A stretch of DNA of 64,000 nt, taken from positions 62,001 through 126,000 of the forward strand of contig NZ_UFQQ01000013.1 of NCBI RefSeq assembly GCF_900218015.1, given 5' to 3'. The translations under genes were made by a program, and so were the position numbers. This DNA is from Rhodopseudomonas pentothenatexigens (lineage in GTDB: Bacteria > Pseudomonadota > Alphaproteobacteria > Rhizobiales > Xanthobacteraceae). The notes under the pieces were generated by a model. It made no database searches. It worked only from the letters and a program-made list of their open reading frames with translations, and was not told the origin of the DNA. Below are positions 44,294 through 52,729 of this stretch, piece after piece; position 1 is the first letter of the stretch; each line of letters begins with the position of its first letter.

Positions 44294-45517
44294 ATGTCCA
44301 GCGACTCCAACTTCGAGATCAATCGCCGCCGGTTCCTGTCCAATTTCGCCTTTGCCAGCACCGCGATCGCCACCGGGGTCGGAAGCTGGGTGATCCCGGC
44401 GGACTGGGCCAATGCGGCTGCCGGCCCGATCAAGGTCGGCATCGCCACCGATCTCACCGGCCCGATCGGCTATGCCGGCAATGCGGACGCCAACGTCGCC
44501 AAGATGGTGGTGAAGCAGATCAACGACGCCGGCGGCCTGCTCGGCCGGCCGCTGGAGCTGCATATCGAGGATACCGCGTCGAACGAGGCGGTCGCGGTCG
44601 GCAACGTCCGCAAGCTGATCCAGCGCGACAAGGTCGACGTCGTGCTCGGCGGTGTCACCTCGTCGATGCGCAACGCCATCAAGGACGTCATCGTCGCCCG
44701 TGGCAAGACGCTGTACATCTATCCGCAGCTCTATGAAGGCAAGGAGTGCACGCCGTATCTGTTCTGCACCGGCCCGACGCCGGCGCAGCAGTGCGACGAA
44801 TTCATTCCGTGGCTGATCAAGAACGGCGGCAAGAAGTTCGCGCTGCCGAGCGCCAACTACGTGTGGCCGCACACCCTCAACGTCTATGCCCGCAAGGTGA
44901 TCGAGGCCAATGGCGGCGAGGTGGTGCTGGAAGAGTACTATCCGCTCGACCAGATCGACTTCTCCTCGACCGTCAACCGCATCATCTCCAACAAGGTCGA
45001 CGTGGTGTTCAATACCGTGATCCCGCCCGGTGTCGGTCCGTTCTTCAAGCAGCTCTACGAGGCGGGATTCCTCAAGAACGGCGGTCGTCTGTCCTGCGTG
45101 TATTACGACGAGAACACGCTCGGCATCAATCAGCCGAACGAGATCGAAGGGCTGGCGAGCTGCCTCGATTATTTCAAGGCGGTCGCCAAGGACGATCCGG
45201 TCAGCGCCAAGATCCAGGCCGAGTACGACAAGGAATTCCCCGGCACCTTCCTGTTCGCCGCCGGCAGCGCCGCCACCGGCACCTATCGCGGCCTCAAGTT
45301 GTGGGAAGCCGCGGTGAAGGAAGCCGGCAAGATCGACCGCGACGGCGTCGCCGCGGCGCTCGACCACGCCAAGATCGCCGACGGCCCGGGTGGCCCCGCC
45401 GAGATGGTCCCCGGCAAGCGCCACTGCAAGATGAACATGTACACGGCGGTCGCCAAGAACGGCAGCTACGAGATCGTCGAACGCAGCAAGGGTCTTGTCG
45501 ACCCGAAGGAATGCTGA
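44294..45517 (+). CDS. Urea/amide-type ABC transporter substrate-binding protein, Tat-exported
   Basis: The product is 407 residues. A twin-arginine signal is present: NRRRFLSNFAF near residue 12, a weak hydrophobic region, and cleavage after W-A-N-A-A near 43. The mature start GPIKVGIATDLTGPIGYAG and LPSANYVWPHTLNVYARK are typical of the UrtA/FmdD group (Peripla_BP_5). Tat export means it folds in the cytosol first. It is distinct from the cytosolic AmiC-like protein in the same locus, so the locus has one sensor and one receptor of the same fold. Confidence 0.88.
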   Translation: MSSDSNFEINRRRFLSNFAFASTAIATGVGSWVIPADWANAAAGPIKVGIATDLTGPIGYAGNADANVAKMVVKQINDAGGLLGRPLELHIEDTASNEAVAVGNVRKLIQRDKVDVVLGGVTSSMRNAIKDVIVARGKTLYIYPQLYEGKECTPYLFCTGPTPAQQCDEFIPWLIKNGGKKFALPSANYVWPHTLNVYARKVIEANGGEVVLEEYYPLDQIDFSSTVNRIISNKVDVVFNTVIPPGVGPFFKQLYEAGFLKNGGRLSCVYYDENTLGINQPNEIEGLASCLDYFKAVAKDDPVSAKIQAEYDKEFPGTFLFAAGSAATGTYRGLKLWEAAVKEAGKIDRDGVAAALDHAKIADGPGGPAEMVPGKRHCKMNMYTAVAKNGSYEIVERSKGLVDPKEC

Positions 45518-45581
45518 TGCGGTCGCCAACGTCTTGCCCTGGCAGAACCTCACATGCTGCGCCGCGTCGGCTCGCGCGGAC

Positions 45582-45730
45582 TTCACCTCTGCCCGCACGC
45601 GGGGAGAGGTCGACCGGCGTCGCGAAGCGAGGCCGGTCGGGTGAGGGGGCGTCTCCGCATCACCGAGCGTCTGCGACTGGCGGAGGCGCCCCCTCACCCC
45701 AGCCCTCTCCCCGCAGGCGGGGAGAGGGAG
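45582..45730. repeat. Palindromic repeat, family B, copy 1
   Basis: This lies in the 274-base gap inside the amide transporter operon. It contains GCGGGGAGAGG, GTGAGGGGGCG with its partner CGCCCCCTCAC, and CCTCTCCCCGC-AGGC-GGGGAGAGG as a tight hairpin (about 45703-45729). A related copy is at 54461-54610. It may act as an mRNA stabilising or attenuating structure between the binding-protein and permease genes. Confidence 0.7.
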
Positions 45731-45791
45731 ACGTCGCAGCCGCGCCGCGTTCGAACGCGACCTTCTGGTTCGCGGCCAGCCGGGCCCCTCG

Positions 45792-46835
45792 ATGACGGAA
45801 GTCTCGTCGACCCTTTCGGAGGTCTCTCCGCCACGCGCCAAGCGGCGCCCTGCCGTGCTGCCGATCATCGAGATCGCGATGCTGGCGGTCTTCCTGCTGC
45901 TGCCGCTGGTGCTGCAGGATTATCTCACCGTGTTCATGACGCGGGTGCTGATCCTGTGCCTGTTCGCGCTGTCGTTCGATCTGGTGTGGGGCTATGCCGG
46001 GATCATGAGCTTCGGCCAGGCGGTGTTCTTCGGCGGCGCCGGCTACGGCGTGGCGCTGCTCGGGCGTGACCTCGGTATTTCTTCGATGCTGCTGGTGGTG
46101 CCGGCCGGCGTGCTGATCGGCTTCGCGGTGGCGCTGATGATCGGTGGCTTTCTGCTGCTCGGCCGCAATCCGTCCAGCGTGATCTTCGTGTCGCTCGGCA
46201 CCTTGACGGCGTCTTACGCGTTCGATCGGCTGGCGCGGGGCTGGTACTATCTCGGCGGCCAGAACGGTATTCCCTCGATCCCGCAGATGACGATCGGAAG
46301 TTACGAACTCGGCGAGGGGCCGGTGTTCTATTATCTGGCGCTGGTGATCCTGGTCTTGGTCTACGCCGTGTGCCGTTATCTGGTGCGCTCGCAGTTTGGC
46401 CTCGCGCTCGCAGGCCTGCGCGAGAACGAGCAGCGTATCGCCTTCTTCGGCTACAAGGTGCAGCATCTGAAGGCGATCATCTTCTCGCTCGGAGGCGCGA
46501 TCGCCGGGCTCGCCGGCAGCCTCTACGCCTTCCACGAAGGGTTCGTCTGGCCGAACATGCTCGGCGTGGTGATGTCGACCCAGGTGGTGCTTTACGTTCT
46601 GTTCGGCGGCTCGGGCACGCTGATCGGCGCGGTGATCGGCACGGTGGTGATCGAGATCGTGTCGTTCTGGCTGTCGAATTCCTACCAGGACATCTGGCCG
46701 ATCATTCTCGGCGCGCTGATGCTGCTGGTGATCCTGTTTCGGCCCGCCGGGCTGATCAGCCTGATCGTCAGCCACAGTGAGCGGATCGGCAGCTTCGGCC
46801 GGCCGCCGAAGGGGAGCGATCATGGCTCTGCTTGA
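45792..46835 (+). CDS. Urea/amide-type ABC transporter permease (UrtC-like)
   Basis: The product is 347 residues, with about nine hydrophobic helices after a polar N-terminal tail of about 22 residues. The UrtC/LivM motif DLVWGYAGIMSFGQAVFFGG is near residue 65. The coupling loop is ALAGLRENEQRIAFFGYK. Its 3' end overlaps the next gene by 14 bases. The gap before it holds a palindromic repeat, but order and orientation place it in the same operon as the amidase. Confidence 0.87.
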   Translation: MTEVSSTLSEVSPPRAKRRPAVLPIIEIAMLAVFLLLPLVLQDYLTVFMTRVLILCLFALSFDLVWGYAGIMSFGQAVFFGGAGYGVALLGRDLGISSMLLVVPAGVLIGFAVALMIGGFLLLGRNPSSVIFVSLGTLTASYAFDRLARGWYYLGGQNGIPSIPQMTIGSYELGEGPVFYYLALVILVLVYAVCRYLVRSQFGLALAGLRENEQRIAFFGYKVQHLKAIIFSLGGAIAGLAGSLYAFHEGFVWPNMLGVVMSTQVVLYVLFGGSGTLIGAVIGTVVIEIVSFWLSNSYQDIWPIILGALMLLVILFRPAGLISLIVSHSERIGSFGRPPKGSDHGSA

Positions 46836-47556
46836 AGCGCGCGGCATGAAGAAGGTGTTCGGCAAGCTCACCGCGCTGAACGGCGCTGAACTGACCGTGC
46901 AGCCGAACGAATTTCACGGCCTGATCGGCCCGAACGGTTCCGGCAAGAGCACGATGATGAAGTGCATCGCCGGCGCCGAAGTGCCGACCGAGGGGCGGGT
47001 CGGCTTTGACGGCGCCGACATCACGTCGGCGTCCCCGGCCGAGCGCGCCCGTGCCGGCATGAGCCTGAAGTTTCAGATCACCTCGGTGCTGCCGGCGCTG
47101 ACGCTGTACGACAACGTGCTGCTGGCGCTGCAGGGCCAGACCGCGCTCTCCAAGCTGATGTTCTCGCGTACGCGCGGCCTGTTGCACGACAAAGTGATGG
47201 CGATACTGGAGCAGTTCCGCCTGGTCGACCGCGCCGGCGAGCACGCCTCCGCGCTGTCGCATGGTCAGCAGCAATGGCTCGAGATCGCGATGGCGCTGGC
47301 GCCCGAGCCGAAACTGCTGCTGCTCGACGAGCCGACCGGCGGCATGAGCCTGGAAGAACGCCGAGTCACCGGCGAATTGCTGGCGCCGATCAAATCGCGC
47401 TGCTCGCTGGTGATCGTCGAGCACGATCTCGATTTTATCCGCGACATCTGCGATCGCCTCACCGTGCTCGATCAGGGCGCGGTGCTCGACACCGGAACGG
47501 TCGAGCAGATTCAGGCGAGCCCGAAGGTCCAGGAGGTGTATCTGCGCCGTGCTTGA
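46822..47556 (+). CDS. Urea/amide-type ABC transporter ATP-binding protein (UrtD-like)
   Basis: The product is 244 residues. The ATG at 46822 follows GAAGGGGAGCG and overlaps the permease gene. Walker A is GPNGSGKST, the signature is ALSHGQQQW (the UrtD variant), Walker B LLLLDEPTGGMS and H-loop VEHD. It overlaps the next gene by eight bases. Confidence 0.88.
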   Translation: MALLEARGMKKVFGKLTALNGAELTVQPNEFHGLIGPNGSGKSTMMKCIAGAEVPTEGRVGFDGADITSASPAERARAGMSLKFQITSVLPALTLYDNVLLALQGQTALSKLMFSRTRGLLHDKVMAILEQFRLVDRAGEHASALSHGQQQWLEIAMALAPEPKLLLLDEPTGGMSLEERRVTGELLAPIKSRCSLVIVEHDLDFIRDICDRLTVLDQGAVLDTGTVEQIQASPKVQEVYLRRA

Positions 47557-48250
47557 GGATCATTATCTCGACATTCGCGACCTCGACGCCGGCTACGGCC
47601 GCAGCCAGGTGCTGTTCGGCGTGACGCTGTCAGCGCCGTGGCGCGGCGGTGTCGCCATTCTCGGCCGTAACGGTGCCGGCAAGACCACGCTGATGAAGGC
47701 GATCATGGGCGAACTGCCTGCCAAGCGTGGCAGCGTTTCGCTGGATTCGCGCGACGTCACGAAATTGCCGACCGAGCAGCGCGTCCGCGCCGGCTTCGGC
47801 TATGTGCCGCAGGACCATCCGGTGTTCGCGCGGCTGACGATCCGCGACAATCTCGCGGTGGGGGCGCTGACGAACAAGGACAGCCGTGCCGTCGATCGCG
47901 TGCTGGAGATGTTTCCCAAGCTCGGTCAGCGGCTCGACCAGATCGCCGGAACGCTGTCCGGCGGCGAACGCAAGATGCTGGCGATCGGCCGCGCGCTGCT
48001 GTCGGAGCCGAGCGTTCTGCTGCTCGACGAGCCGACCGAGGGGGTGTGGATCGGCGTGATCGAGGAGATCACCGACCGGCTGATCTTGCTGGCCAAGGAG
48101 ATCGCGGTGGTGATCGTCGAGCAGCATCTCGATCTGGCGCTGCGCGTTGCCGATCGCGCCTTCGTGCTCGACCGTGGCCGCGTCGCGCTCACCGGCACCG
48201 CTGACGAAGTCCGCAACGACCCGCGACTGCTGCAATATCTGGCGCCGTAG
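47549..48250 (+). CDS. Urea/amide-type ABC transporter ATP-binding protein (UrtE-like)
   Basis: The product is 233 residues with a GTG start; AGGAGG lies upstream inside the previous gene. Walker A is GRNGAGKTT, signature LSGGERKM, Walker B VLLLDEPTEGVW and H-loop VEQH. The N-terminal Walker-B tail EGVW (usually EGIQP) and the short length fit UrtE. It ends the amide operon; a palindromic repeat follows. Confidence 0.87.
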   Translation: MLEDHYLDIRDLDAGYGRSQVLFGVTLSAPWRGGVAILGRNGAGKTTLMKAIMGELPAKRGSVSLDSRDVTKLPTEQRVRAGFGYVPQDHPVFARLTIRDNLAVGALTNKDSRAVDRVLEMFPKLGQRLDQIAGTLSGGERKMLAIGRALLSEPSVLLLDEPTEGVWIGVIEEITDRLILLAKEIAVVIVEQHLDLALRVADRAFVLDRGRVALTGTADEVRNDPRLLQYLAP

Positions 48251-48269
48251 CGGCGCTAAGATCCTCTCG

Positions 48270-48350
48270 GTCATTGCGAGCGCAGCGAAGCAATCCAGAC
48301 ATTGTGCACTGAGCTGGATTGCTTCGTTGGCTTCGCCTCCTTGTAATGAC
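48270..48350. repeat. Palindromic repeat, family C, probable terminator
   Basis: TCATTGCGAGCG and GAAGCAATCCAG on the left pair with CTGGATTGCTTC and a CCTTGTAATGA end on the right, forming a long interrupted hairpin. It sits between the convergent amide operon and alpha/beta hydrolase gene. This is a common alphaproteobacterial intergenic repeat type and probably ends both transcripts. Confidence 0.7.
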
Positions 48351-48370
48351 GAGGAGGAGATGTTCGTAGT

Positions 48371-49240
48371 TCAAGACGCGGATGGAAGCTCGACGAATTC
48401 AGCAATCAGCCGCAGCACCTCGTCCGGCCGGTCGTGCTGCAGCCAATGGCCGGCCTCAGCGACGATCTCGGCACGGGCGTTCTTGAAATAGCTTGAGGCT
48501 TCTGCGGCCCGAGCCGGCTCGAGAAAGCTTTCACCGGCGAACAGCAGCAGCGTCGGGCAGGCGATCCGTGCCCACAGCTCGGCATATTCGGACGGCGCCA
48601 GCCGGTGCGGCGCCGTTACCCGCTGATACGGATCGAACTTCCACGAATAGCTGCCGTCGTCGTTGCGGCGTGCGCCATGGGTGGCGAGGTGCAGCGACAG
48701 TTCGTGGCCGAGACGCTTGTTATGGGTGCGCATCTGCGCCGCGGCGTCGGCCACCGTTGCGTAGCGGCGCGGCTCGCGGCCCTCCAGCCGATCGAGTTGC
48801 CCGAGCCATTTGATCATCCGCTCGTGCACCGGAGCCATCCGGGCGTCGGGGCGGACCGTCACGCCGTCGAGCACCACCAGCCGTTCGACCCGTTCCGGAA
48901 ACGTCCCGGCATACAGCATCGCGATCATGCCCCCCATCGAATGGCCGATGACGGTTGCGGGCGGAGCAGCGGCCAGCGCGGGCAGGCGCGTCAGGTCGTA
49001 GACGTATTCCGGCAGCGCGTAACTGCCGCCGCGCGCCCAATCGGAATCGCCATGGCCGCGCAGATCCGGGGCGATCACGTGAAAGTGCGGCTGCAGTGCG
49101 CCGGCGAGGTGATCCCAGCTTCGGCCGTGGTCCTGGCCGCCGTGGATCAGCAGCAGCGGCGGAGCGGTCGGGTTGCCCCAGTCCCAATAGTGCAGGCGCA
49201 GGCCGTGGGATTGGAAGAAGTCGCTTTGTGGTTGTTGCAT
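48371..49240 (-). CDS. Alpha/beta-fold hydrolase
   Basis: The product is 289 residues, from the ATG at 49240. The oxyanion motif is LLIHGGQDHG near 30, the nucleophile elbow is GHSMGG (Ser near 112) and the catalytic His is in AEAGHWLQHD near the end. RGHGDSDWARGG is typical of soluble epoxide hydrolase or esterase-like members. It converges with the amide operon and may be unrelated to it. The substrate is unknown. Confidence 0.82.
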   Translation of the reverse strand: MQQPQSDFFQSHGLRLHYWDWGNPTAPPLLLIHGGQDHGRSWDHLAGALQPHFHVIAPDLRGHGDSDWARGGSYALPEYVYDLTRLPALAAAPPATVIGHSMGGMIAMLYAGTFPERVERLVVLDGVTVRPDARMAPVHERMIKWLGQLDRLEGREPRRYATVADAAAQMRTHNKRLGHELSLHLATHGARRNDDGSYSWKFDPYQRVTAPHRLAPSEYAELWARIACPTLLLFAGESFLEPARAAEASSYFKNARAEIVAEAGHWLQHDRPDEVLRLIAEFVELPSAS

Positions 49241-49403
49241 CGTTGTTGTCGAGCGTTTCCGTCGCTGCAATAGCCGGGGCCGGGCCGAGCTTCAATGGTC
49301 CGGCGGACGCCGCGGACGGATGCCGCCGTGGTTGCGGTTGCACAGCCGATGCGCGGCGGGCTGACAATCCTTTGCAACAAGGGTAAGCATATCGGCTCGA
49401 GCA

Positions 49404-49423
49404 GCGCGATATTTCGATCGCGC
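49404..49423. promoter_or_regulatory. Palindromic operator candidate upstream of the ArsR/BigR-like gene
   Basis: GCGCGAT (49404-49410) and ATCGCGC (49417-49423) form a perfect 7-base inverted repeat around ATTTCG. It is about 70 bases before the regulator start, where autorepression would act. Confidence 0.5.
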
Positions 49424-49492
49424 GACAAGCCGCGGCGTGTCCGCGCGGGGGGGCCGGTGAACGCTCCTCGTCAACCGTGCGGAGGCCCATCG

Positions 49493-49930
49493 ATGCCTGC
49501 GTCCAGCGCAGTCCGGAAGACCATTCCGGCGCTGAAACGCGTCGACACCAGCGAACTGCGCGAGAATGCCGCGGTCGCGGCCGAGTTCCTGAAGACGCTG
49601 TCCAACGTGTCGCGGCTGATCATGCTGTGTCAGCTCGCGGAAGGCGAGAAATCGGTGTCTGAACTCACCGGGCTGCTCGACGAACGGCAGCCGACGGTGT
49701 CGCAGCAGCTCGCGCGGCTGCGCAGCGAAAAACTGGTGCAGGCGCGGCGCGACGGTCAGCAGGTGTTCTATTCGCTCGCCAGCGAGGAGGTGCGCAGCCT
49801 GATCGTGGCGCTGCACGCCACCTTCTGCCGCAAGGATCGCGGCAAGGACAAGCCGACGAACGGAGCGGGGGCGCGAGCGACCCGGAACGGCGCGGGGCCG
49901 CGTCGTCAGCGCCAGCCGGTCGACGCTTGA
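49493..49930 (+). CDS. ArsR-family regulator, BigR/SqrR-like persulfide sensor
   Basis: The product is 145 residues. The ATG at 49493 follows GGAGG by seven bases. The winged helix (about 50-100) has SVSELTGLLDERQPTVSQQLARLR. Cys46 (LIMLCQLAEG) and Cys112 (HATFCRKD) are 66 residues apart, the same spacing as the two cysteines that SqrR and BigR use to sense sulfane sulfur by forming a tetrasulfide bridge. The neighbours, a rhodanese and an SQR-like enzyme, suit a sulfide response. It converges on the rhodanese rather than facing the SQR promoter. The C-terminus is a basic tail. Confidence 0.82.
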   Translation: MPASSAVRKTIPALKRVDTSELRENAAVAAEFLKTLSNVSRLIMLCQLAEGEKSVSELTGLLDERQPTVSQQLARLRSEKLVQARRDGQQVFYSLASEEVRSLIVALHATFCRKDRGKDKPTNGAGARATRNGAGPRRQRQPVDA

Positions 49931-49942
49931 GACGATCCTGAC

Positions 49943-50317
49943 CTACGGCTCCGAGCCACCACCGAACAGCCGTTTGAACATCGATGGTGGCTTCGGACCC
50001 TGCACTGTCGGGAAGCCGGCTCGGCGCCAGGCGAGAATGCCGCCGCCGAGCACATAGGGGTCGCACACCCCGGCCGCCTTGGCTTCGATCTGGCCGCCGT
50101 ACATCCGCGTCCGTCCGCCGGAATGGCAGAAGAAGATCGCCTTGCGGCCCTTCGCCCCCGTCAGGTCGCCGTGCCTGAGGCCGGTCAGCGGCAGTTCGAT
50201 CGCGCCCTCGATGTGTTCGCGCGTAATCTCGTGCCGCTCGCGCACGTCGACCAGGACAGCGCCGTCCTCGGTCATCATGCGATGGGCCTCGATCGCCGAA
50301 ATCGTCTTCACGCTCAT
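49943..50317 (-). CDS. Rhodanese-domain sulfurtransferase
   Basis: The product is 124 residues, a single rhodanese domain. The active-site loop is FFCHSGGRTRM (Cys near 64), followed by GGGILAWRRAGFP, typical of GlpE-like enzymes. It has no signal peptide, so it is cytosolic. It lies 60 bases downstream of the SQR-like gene on the same strand and could move sulfane sulfur from the persulfide that SQR forms. The C-terminal Lys/Arg-rich tail is short. Confidence 0.87.
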   Translation of the reverse strand: MSVKTISAIEAHRMMTEDGAVLVDVRERHEITREHIEGAIELPLTGLRHGDLTGAKGRKAIFFCHSGGRTRMYGGQIEAKAAGVCDPYVLGGGILAWRRAGFPTVQGPKPPSMFKRLFGGGSEP

Positions 50318-50377
50318 GTTGCAGTCCGCTCCGTCTGGCGAAATCGAAATCGGCTCACCGCTTCCGTGACCCGGATG

Positions 50378-51505
50378 TCAGCGGAACGTGGTCAGATAGT
50401 GACGTTCGAACATCCGCTTCAGCCAGTGAAACAACTTCATCTTCGGTCCGACGAAGTTGAAGCGCTCGTTGCGAAACACCAGCATGCCGGAATCCAGCGT
50501 GTCGACGATGCACACCAGTTCGGGCTTGAAGCGGGTGCCCGGCTGCTGCCCGGTTTCCACCGCGGCGATATTGGCCGCCAAGGCGATCGCCTGCAGGTCG
50601 GCCTGGTGGGCCTGCTTCGGCATCCAGTCCGGTCCGGGGAACGAGCCGGCGTCGCCGGCGACCCAGACATTGGGCAGCCCTTCGACGCGGCACAGCTCGT
50701 CGGCCTTGATCATGCCGCCGGGCGACAGCGGCAGCTCGGTGTTCTCCAGCCATGCCGGTCCTGTCAGTCCCGGCATGAACAGGATCAGGTCGGCGTCGAT
50801 CTCGCCGTCTTCGAGCACGACCTTGCGTTGTTCGAGCCGCAGGATCTTGCGGCCGAGCCGGGTGACGATGCCACGGTTCTTCATCTCCTGCAGCAGGCCG
50901 TCGACCGCGCGCTCGCCGAGCCGTGCGCCGGGGCGCGGCGCCGGGCTGAAGAACACGATCTGAAAGCCGGGACGCTTGCCCTGCTGACGCAGCAGCGTGT
51001 CGATGATGAACAGGAATTCGAACATCGGCCCGCCGCGCATCGCGCCCGGCTCGTTCGGATTGGTGGCGAAGCCGACCGCAATGGTGCCGCCCTTCAGCGC
51101 GTCGAGCCGGCGTCCGATCTCTTCGCCGACCTTGATGCCTTCGCACGGAATCAGCGCGTGCTCGATGCCCGGCAGCTTGCGGATGAATCGGCCGCCGGTG
51201 GCGACGACCAAGTGATCGTTGCGGAGTTCGCCCTGGTCGGTGACGGTGATTCGGCCACCGTCCTTCAGGCCGGTGACCGAGGCTTCGACGAAGTCGATGC
51301 GATGCTTGTTCAGGAAATGGTCGAGCGGCACTTTCAGCCGCTCGCCCTGGCGGATGCCGGCGGGAAGCCAGATCGAGCTGGGCAGGAAGTGCAATTCGCG
51401 CCGCGGCGAGATCATCGTGATCGTGGCGTCGACCTTGCGCTTGCGCAGCTCGCGGGCGGCGGTGAGACCGGCGAAGCCGGAGCCGACGATGGTGATATTT
51501 CGCAT
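50378..51505 (-). CDS. SQR-like FAD-dependent oxidoreductase (sulfide:quinone oxidoreductase family)
   Basis: The product is 375 residues. The ATG at 51505 follows GAGGG; a longer reading would add unrelated residues. The dinucleotide fold is MRNITIVGSGFAGLTAA. ATGGRFIRKLPG near 105 and VWVAGDAGSF near 285 mark the flavin site. Two cysteines, IPCEG (near 120) and LVCIVDT (near 330), fit the redox pair used by SQR. It should oxidise sulfide and pass electrons to quinone at the membrane, since no export signal is seen. A downstream rhodanese completes the set. It is divergent from the methyltransferase. Confidence 0.8.
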   Translation of the reverse strand: MRNITIVGSGFAGLTAARELRKRKVDATITMISPRRELHFLPSSIWLPAGIRQGERLKVPLDHFLNKHRIDFVEASVTGLKDGGRITVTDQGELRNDHLVVATGGRFIRKLPGIEHALIPCEGIKVGEEIGRRLDALKGGTIAVGFATNPNEPGAMRGGPMFEFLFIIDTLLRQQGKRPGFQIVFFSPAPRPGARLGERAVDGLLQEMKNRGIVTRLGRKILRLEQRKVVLEDGEIDADLILFMPGLTGPAWLENTELPLSPGGMIKADELCRVEGLPNVWVAGDAGSFPGPDWMPKQAHQADLQAIALAANIAAVETGQQPGTRFKPELVCIVDTLDSGMLVFRNERFNFVGPKMKLFHWLKRMFERHYLTTFR

Positions 51506-51709
51506 CCCTCGAGGTTCCTGTTGGCACGGCACATGCGGCCTGCATCTCCCTGGTCGCACGGCCGCCATCGGCGGTCTGTGACGATGTCACCGCGGCGTCG
51601 CCGCAGGGCGGGCATCACCCGATTGGGAATTGCGCAGTTCCCGCGCAGCCGCCAAGCTCGCGCCGCCGCGTGCTGCGGCGCAGGCGAGTGAGAAGGAAAT
51701 CGGACGCTC

Positions 51710-52324
51710 ATGGCATCCCAGCACTTCGAGATGTGGGAAAACCGCTTCGGCGGCGAGGACTATCTGTTCGGCACGGCGCCGAATGCGTTCCTGGCGTCAT
51801 GCCGCGAATTGCTGCCGAAGCAGGGACGGGCGCTGGCGATCGCCGACGGCGAGGGACGCAACGGGGTATTTCTCGCCGAATGCGGGCTGTCGGTGCTGTC
51901 GGTGGACTTCTCGCCGACCGCCCAGGCCAAGGCGCACAAGCTGGCGGCGGCGCGCGGCGTGACGATCGAGACCCGGACCGCGGACCTGCTGAGTTGGCAG
52001 TGGCCGGACGGCTTCGACGTAATCGTCGGCATCTTCTTCCAGTTCGTCGAATCGGAGCAGCGCCCGGCGGTGTTCCAGAACATCCGCGACGCGCTGAAGC
52101 CCGGTGGGCTGCTGCTGATCCAAGGCTATCGGCCGAAGCAACTGGTCTACAAGACCGGCGGCCCGAGCTGTGCCGAGAACCTGTACACCCGCGAATTGCT
52201 GGAGGACGCGTTCGGAGATTTCGACAACCTCAGCATTCGCGAGCACGACAGCGAAGTCGCCGAAGGCGCCGCTCACGCCGGACTATCTGCGCTGATCGAT
52301 TTGATCGGGTGGAAGCCGAAATAG
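51710..52324 (+). CDS. Class I SAM-dependent methyltransferase (TehB/thiol-methyltransferase-like)
   Basis: The product is 204 residues. Motif I is ALAIADGEGRNGVFLAE, with Asp-Gly-Glu-Gly in place of the usual DxGCG. VLSVDFSPTA supplies the ribose-binding acid and GFDVIVGIFFQF the catalytic face. The N-terminus (MWENRFGGEDYLFG) resembles TehB or thiopurine-type methyltransferases. It is divergent from the SQR-like gene, so a role in methylating thiols or chalcogen compounds is possible but unproved. Confidence 0.8.
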   Translation: MASQHFEMWENRFGGEDYLFGTAPNAFLASCRELLPKQGRALAIADGEGRNGVFLAECGLSVLSVDFSPTAQAKAHKLAAARGVTIETRTADLLSWQWPDGFDVIVGIFFQFVESEQRPAVFQNIRDALKPGGLLLIQGYRPKQLVYKTGGPSCAENLYTRELLEDAFGDFDNLSIREHDSEVAEGAAHAGLSALIDLIGWKPK

Positions 52325-52333
52325 CCGGAGGTT

Positions 52334-52729
52334 TCAGTCGTCCATCGCGCAGCCGTCGAATACGCGCGGGGCTCCGGTCCGCAGTCCGAGCCAGGCGTCG
52401 ACGACGGCCTGATCGAAGCCGACCTCGCAGCGGTCGCCCGATTGCATCAGCGGGCGGCGGATCAGCAGCGGATCGTCGATCATCAGATCGAGCGCTGCGT
52501 CCTCGCTGAGCGCGGCGAAGTCGATCGCGCCCGCCTTCACTTTCGGTGACGACTGATTGAACCACTGCGCGAGCGGCTTGTCGCCGAAGAACGGCCGCAG
52601 CGTCTCCCGCGTCCACGGCTCGGCGAGCAGGTTGCGGACCTCCAGCTGGTGGCCCGAAGCGGCGAGCAGCGCCTTCTGCCGCGCGTTGCCGACGCAGCCG
52701 GGCTTCTCATAGAACACGACGTTGGCCAT
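52334..52729 (-). CDS. ArsC/Spx-like nitrogenase-associated protein (NifO type)
   Basis: The product is 131 residues, from the ATG at 52729. It is a thioredoxin-fold protein of the ArsC group: VVFYEKPGCVGNARQK near the start holds a single cysteine, and PLLIRRPLMQSGDRCEVGFD near 95 matches the ArsC RP motif. CxxN rather than CX5R is typical of the nitrogenase-associated subgroup. Its start overlaps the stop of the DUF2478 gene by one base (TGATG). With DUF2478 and ModD beside it, a molybdenum or nitrogenase role is likely. Confidence 0.78.
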   Translation of the reverse strand: MANVVFYEKPGCVGNARQKALLAASGHQLEVRNLLAEPWTRETLRPFFGDKPLAQWFNQSSPKVKAGAIDFAALSEDAALDLMIDDPLLIRRPLMQSGDRCEVGFDQAVVDAWLGLRTGAPRVFDGCAMDD

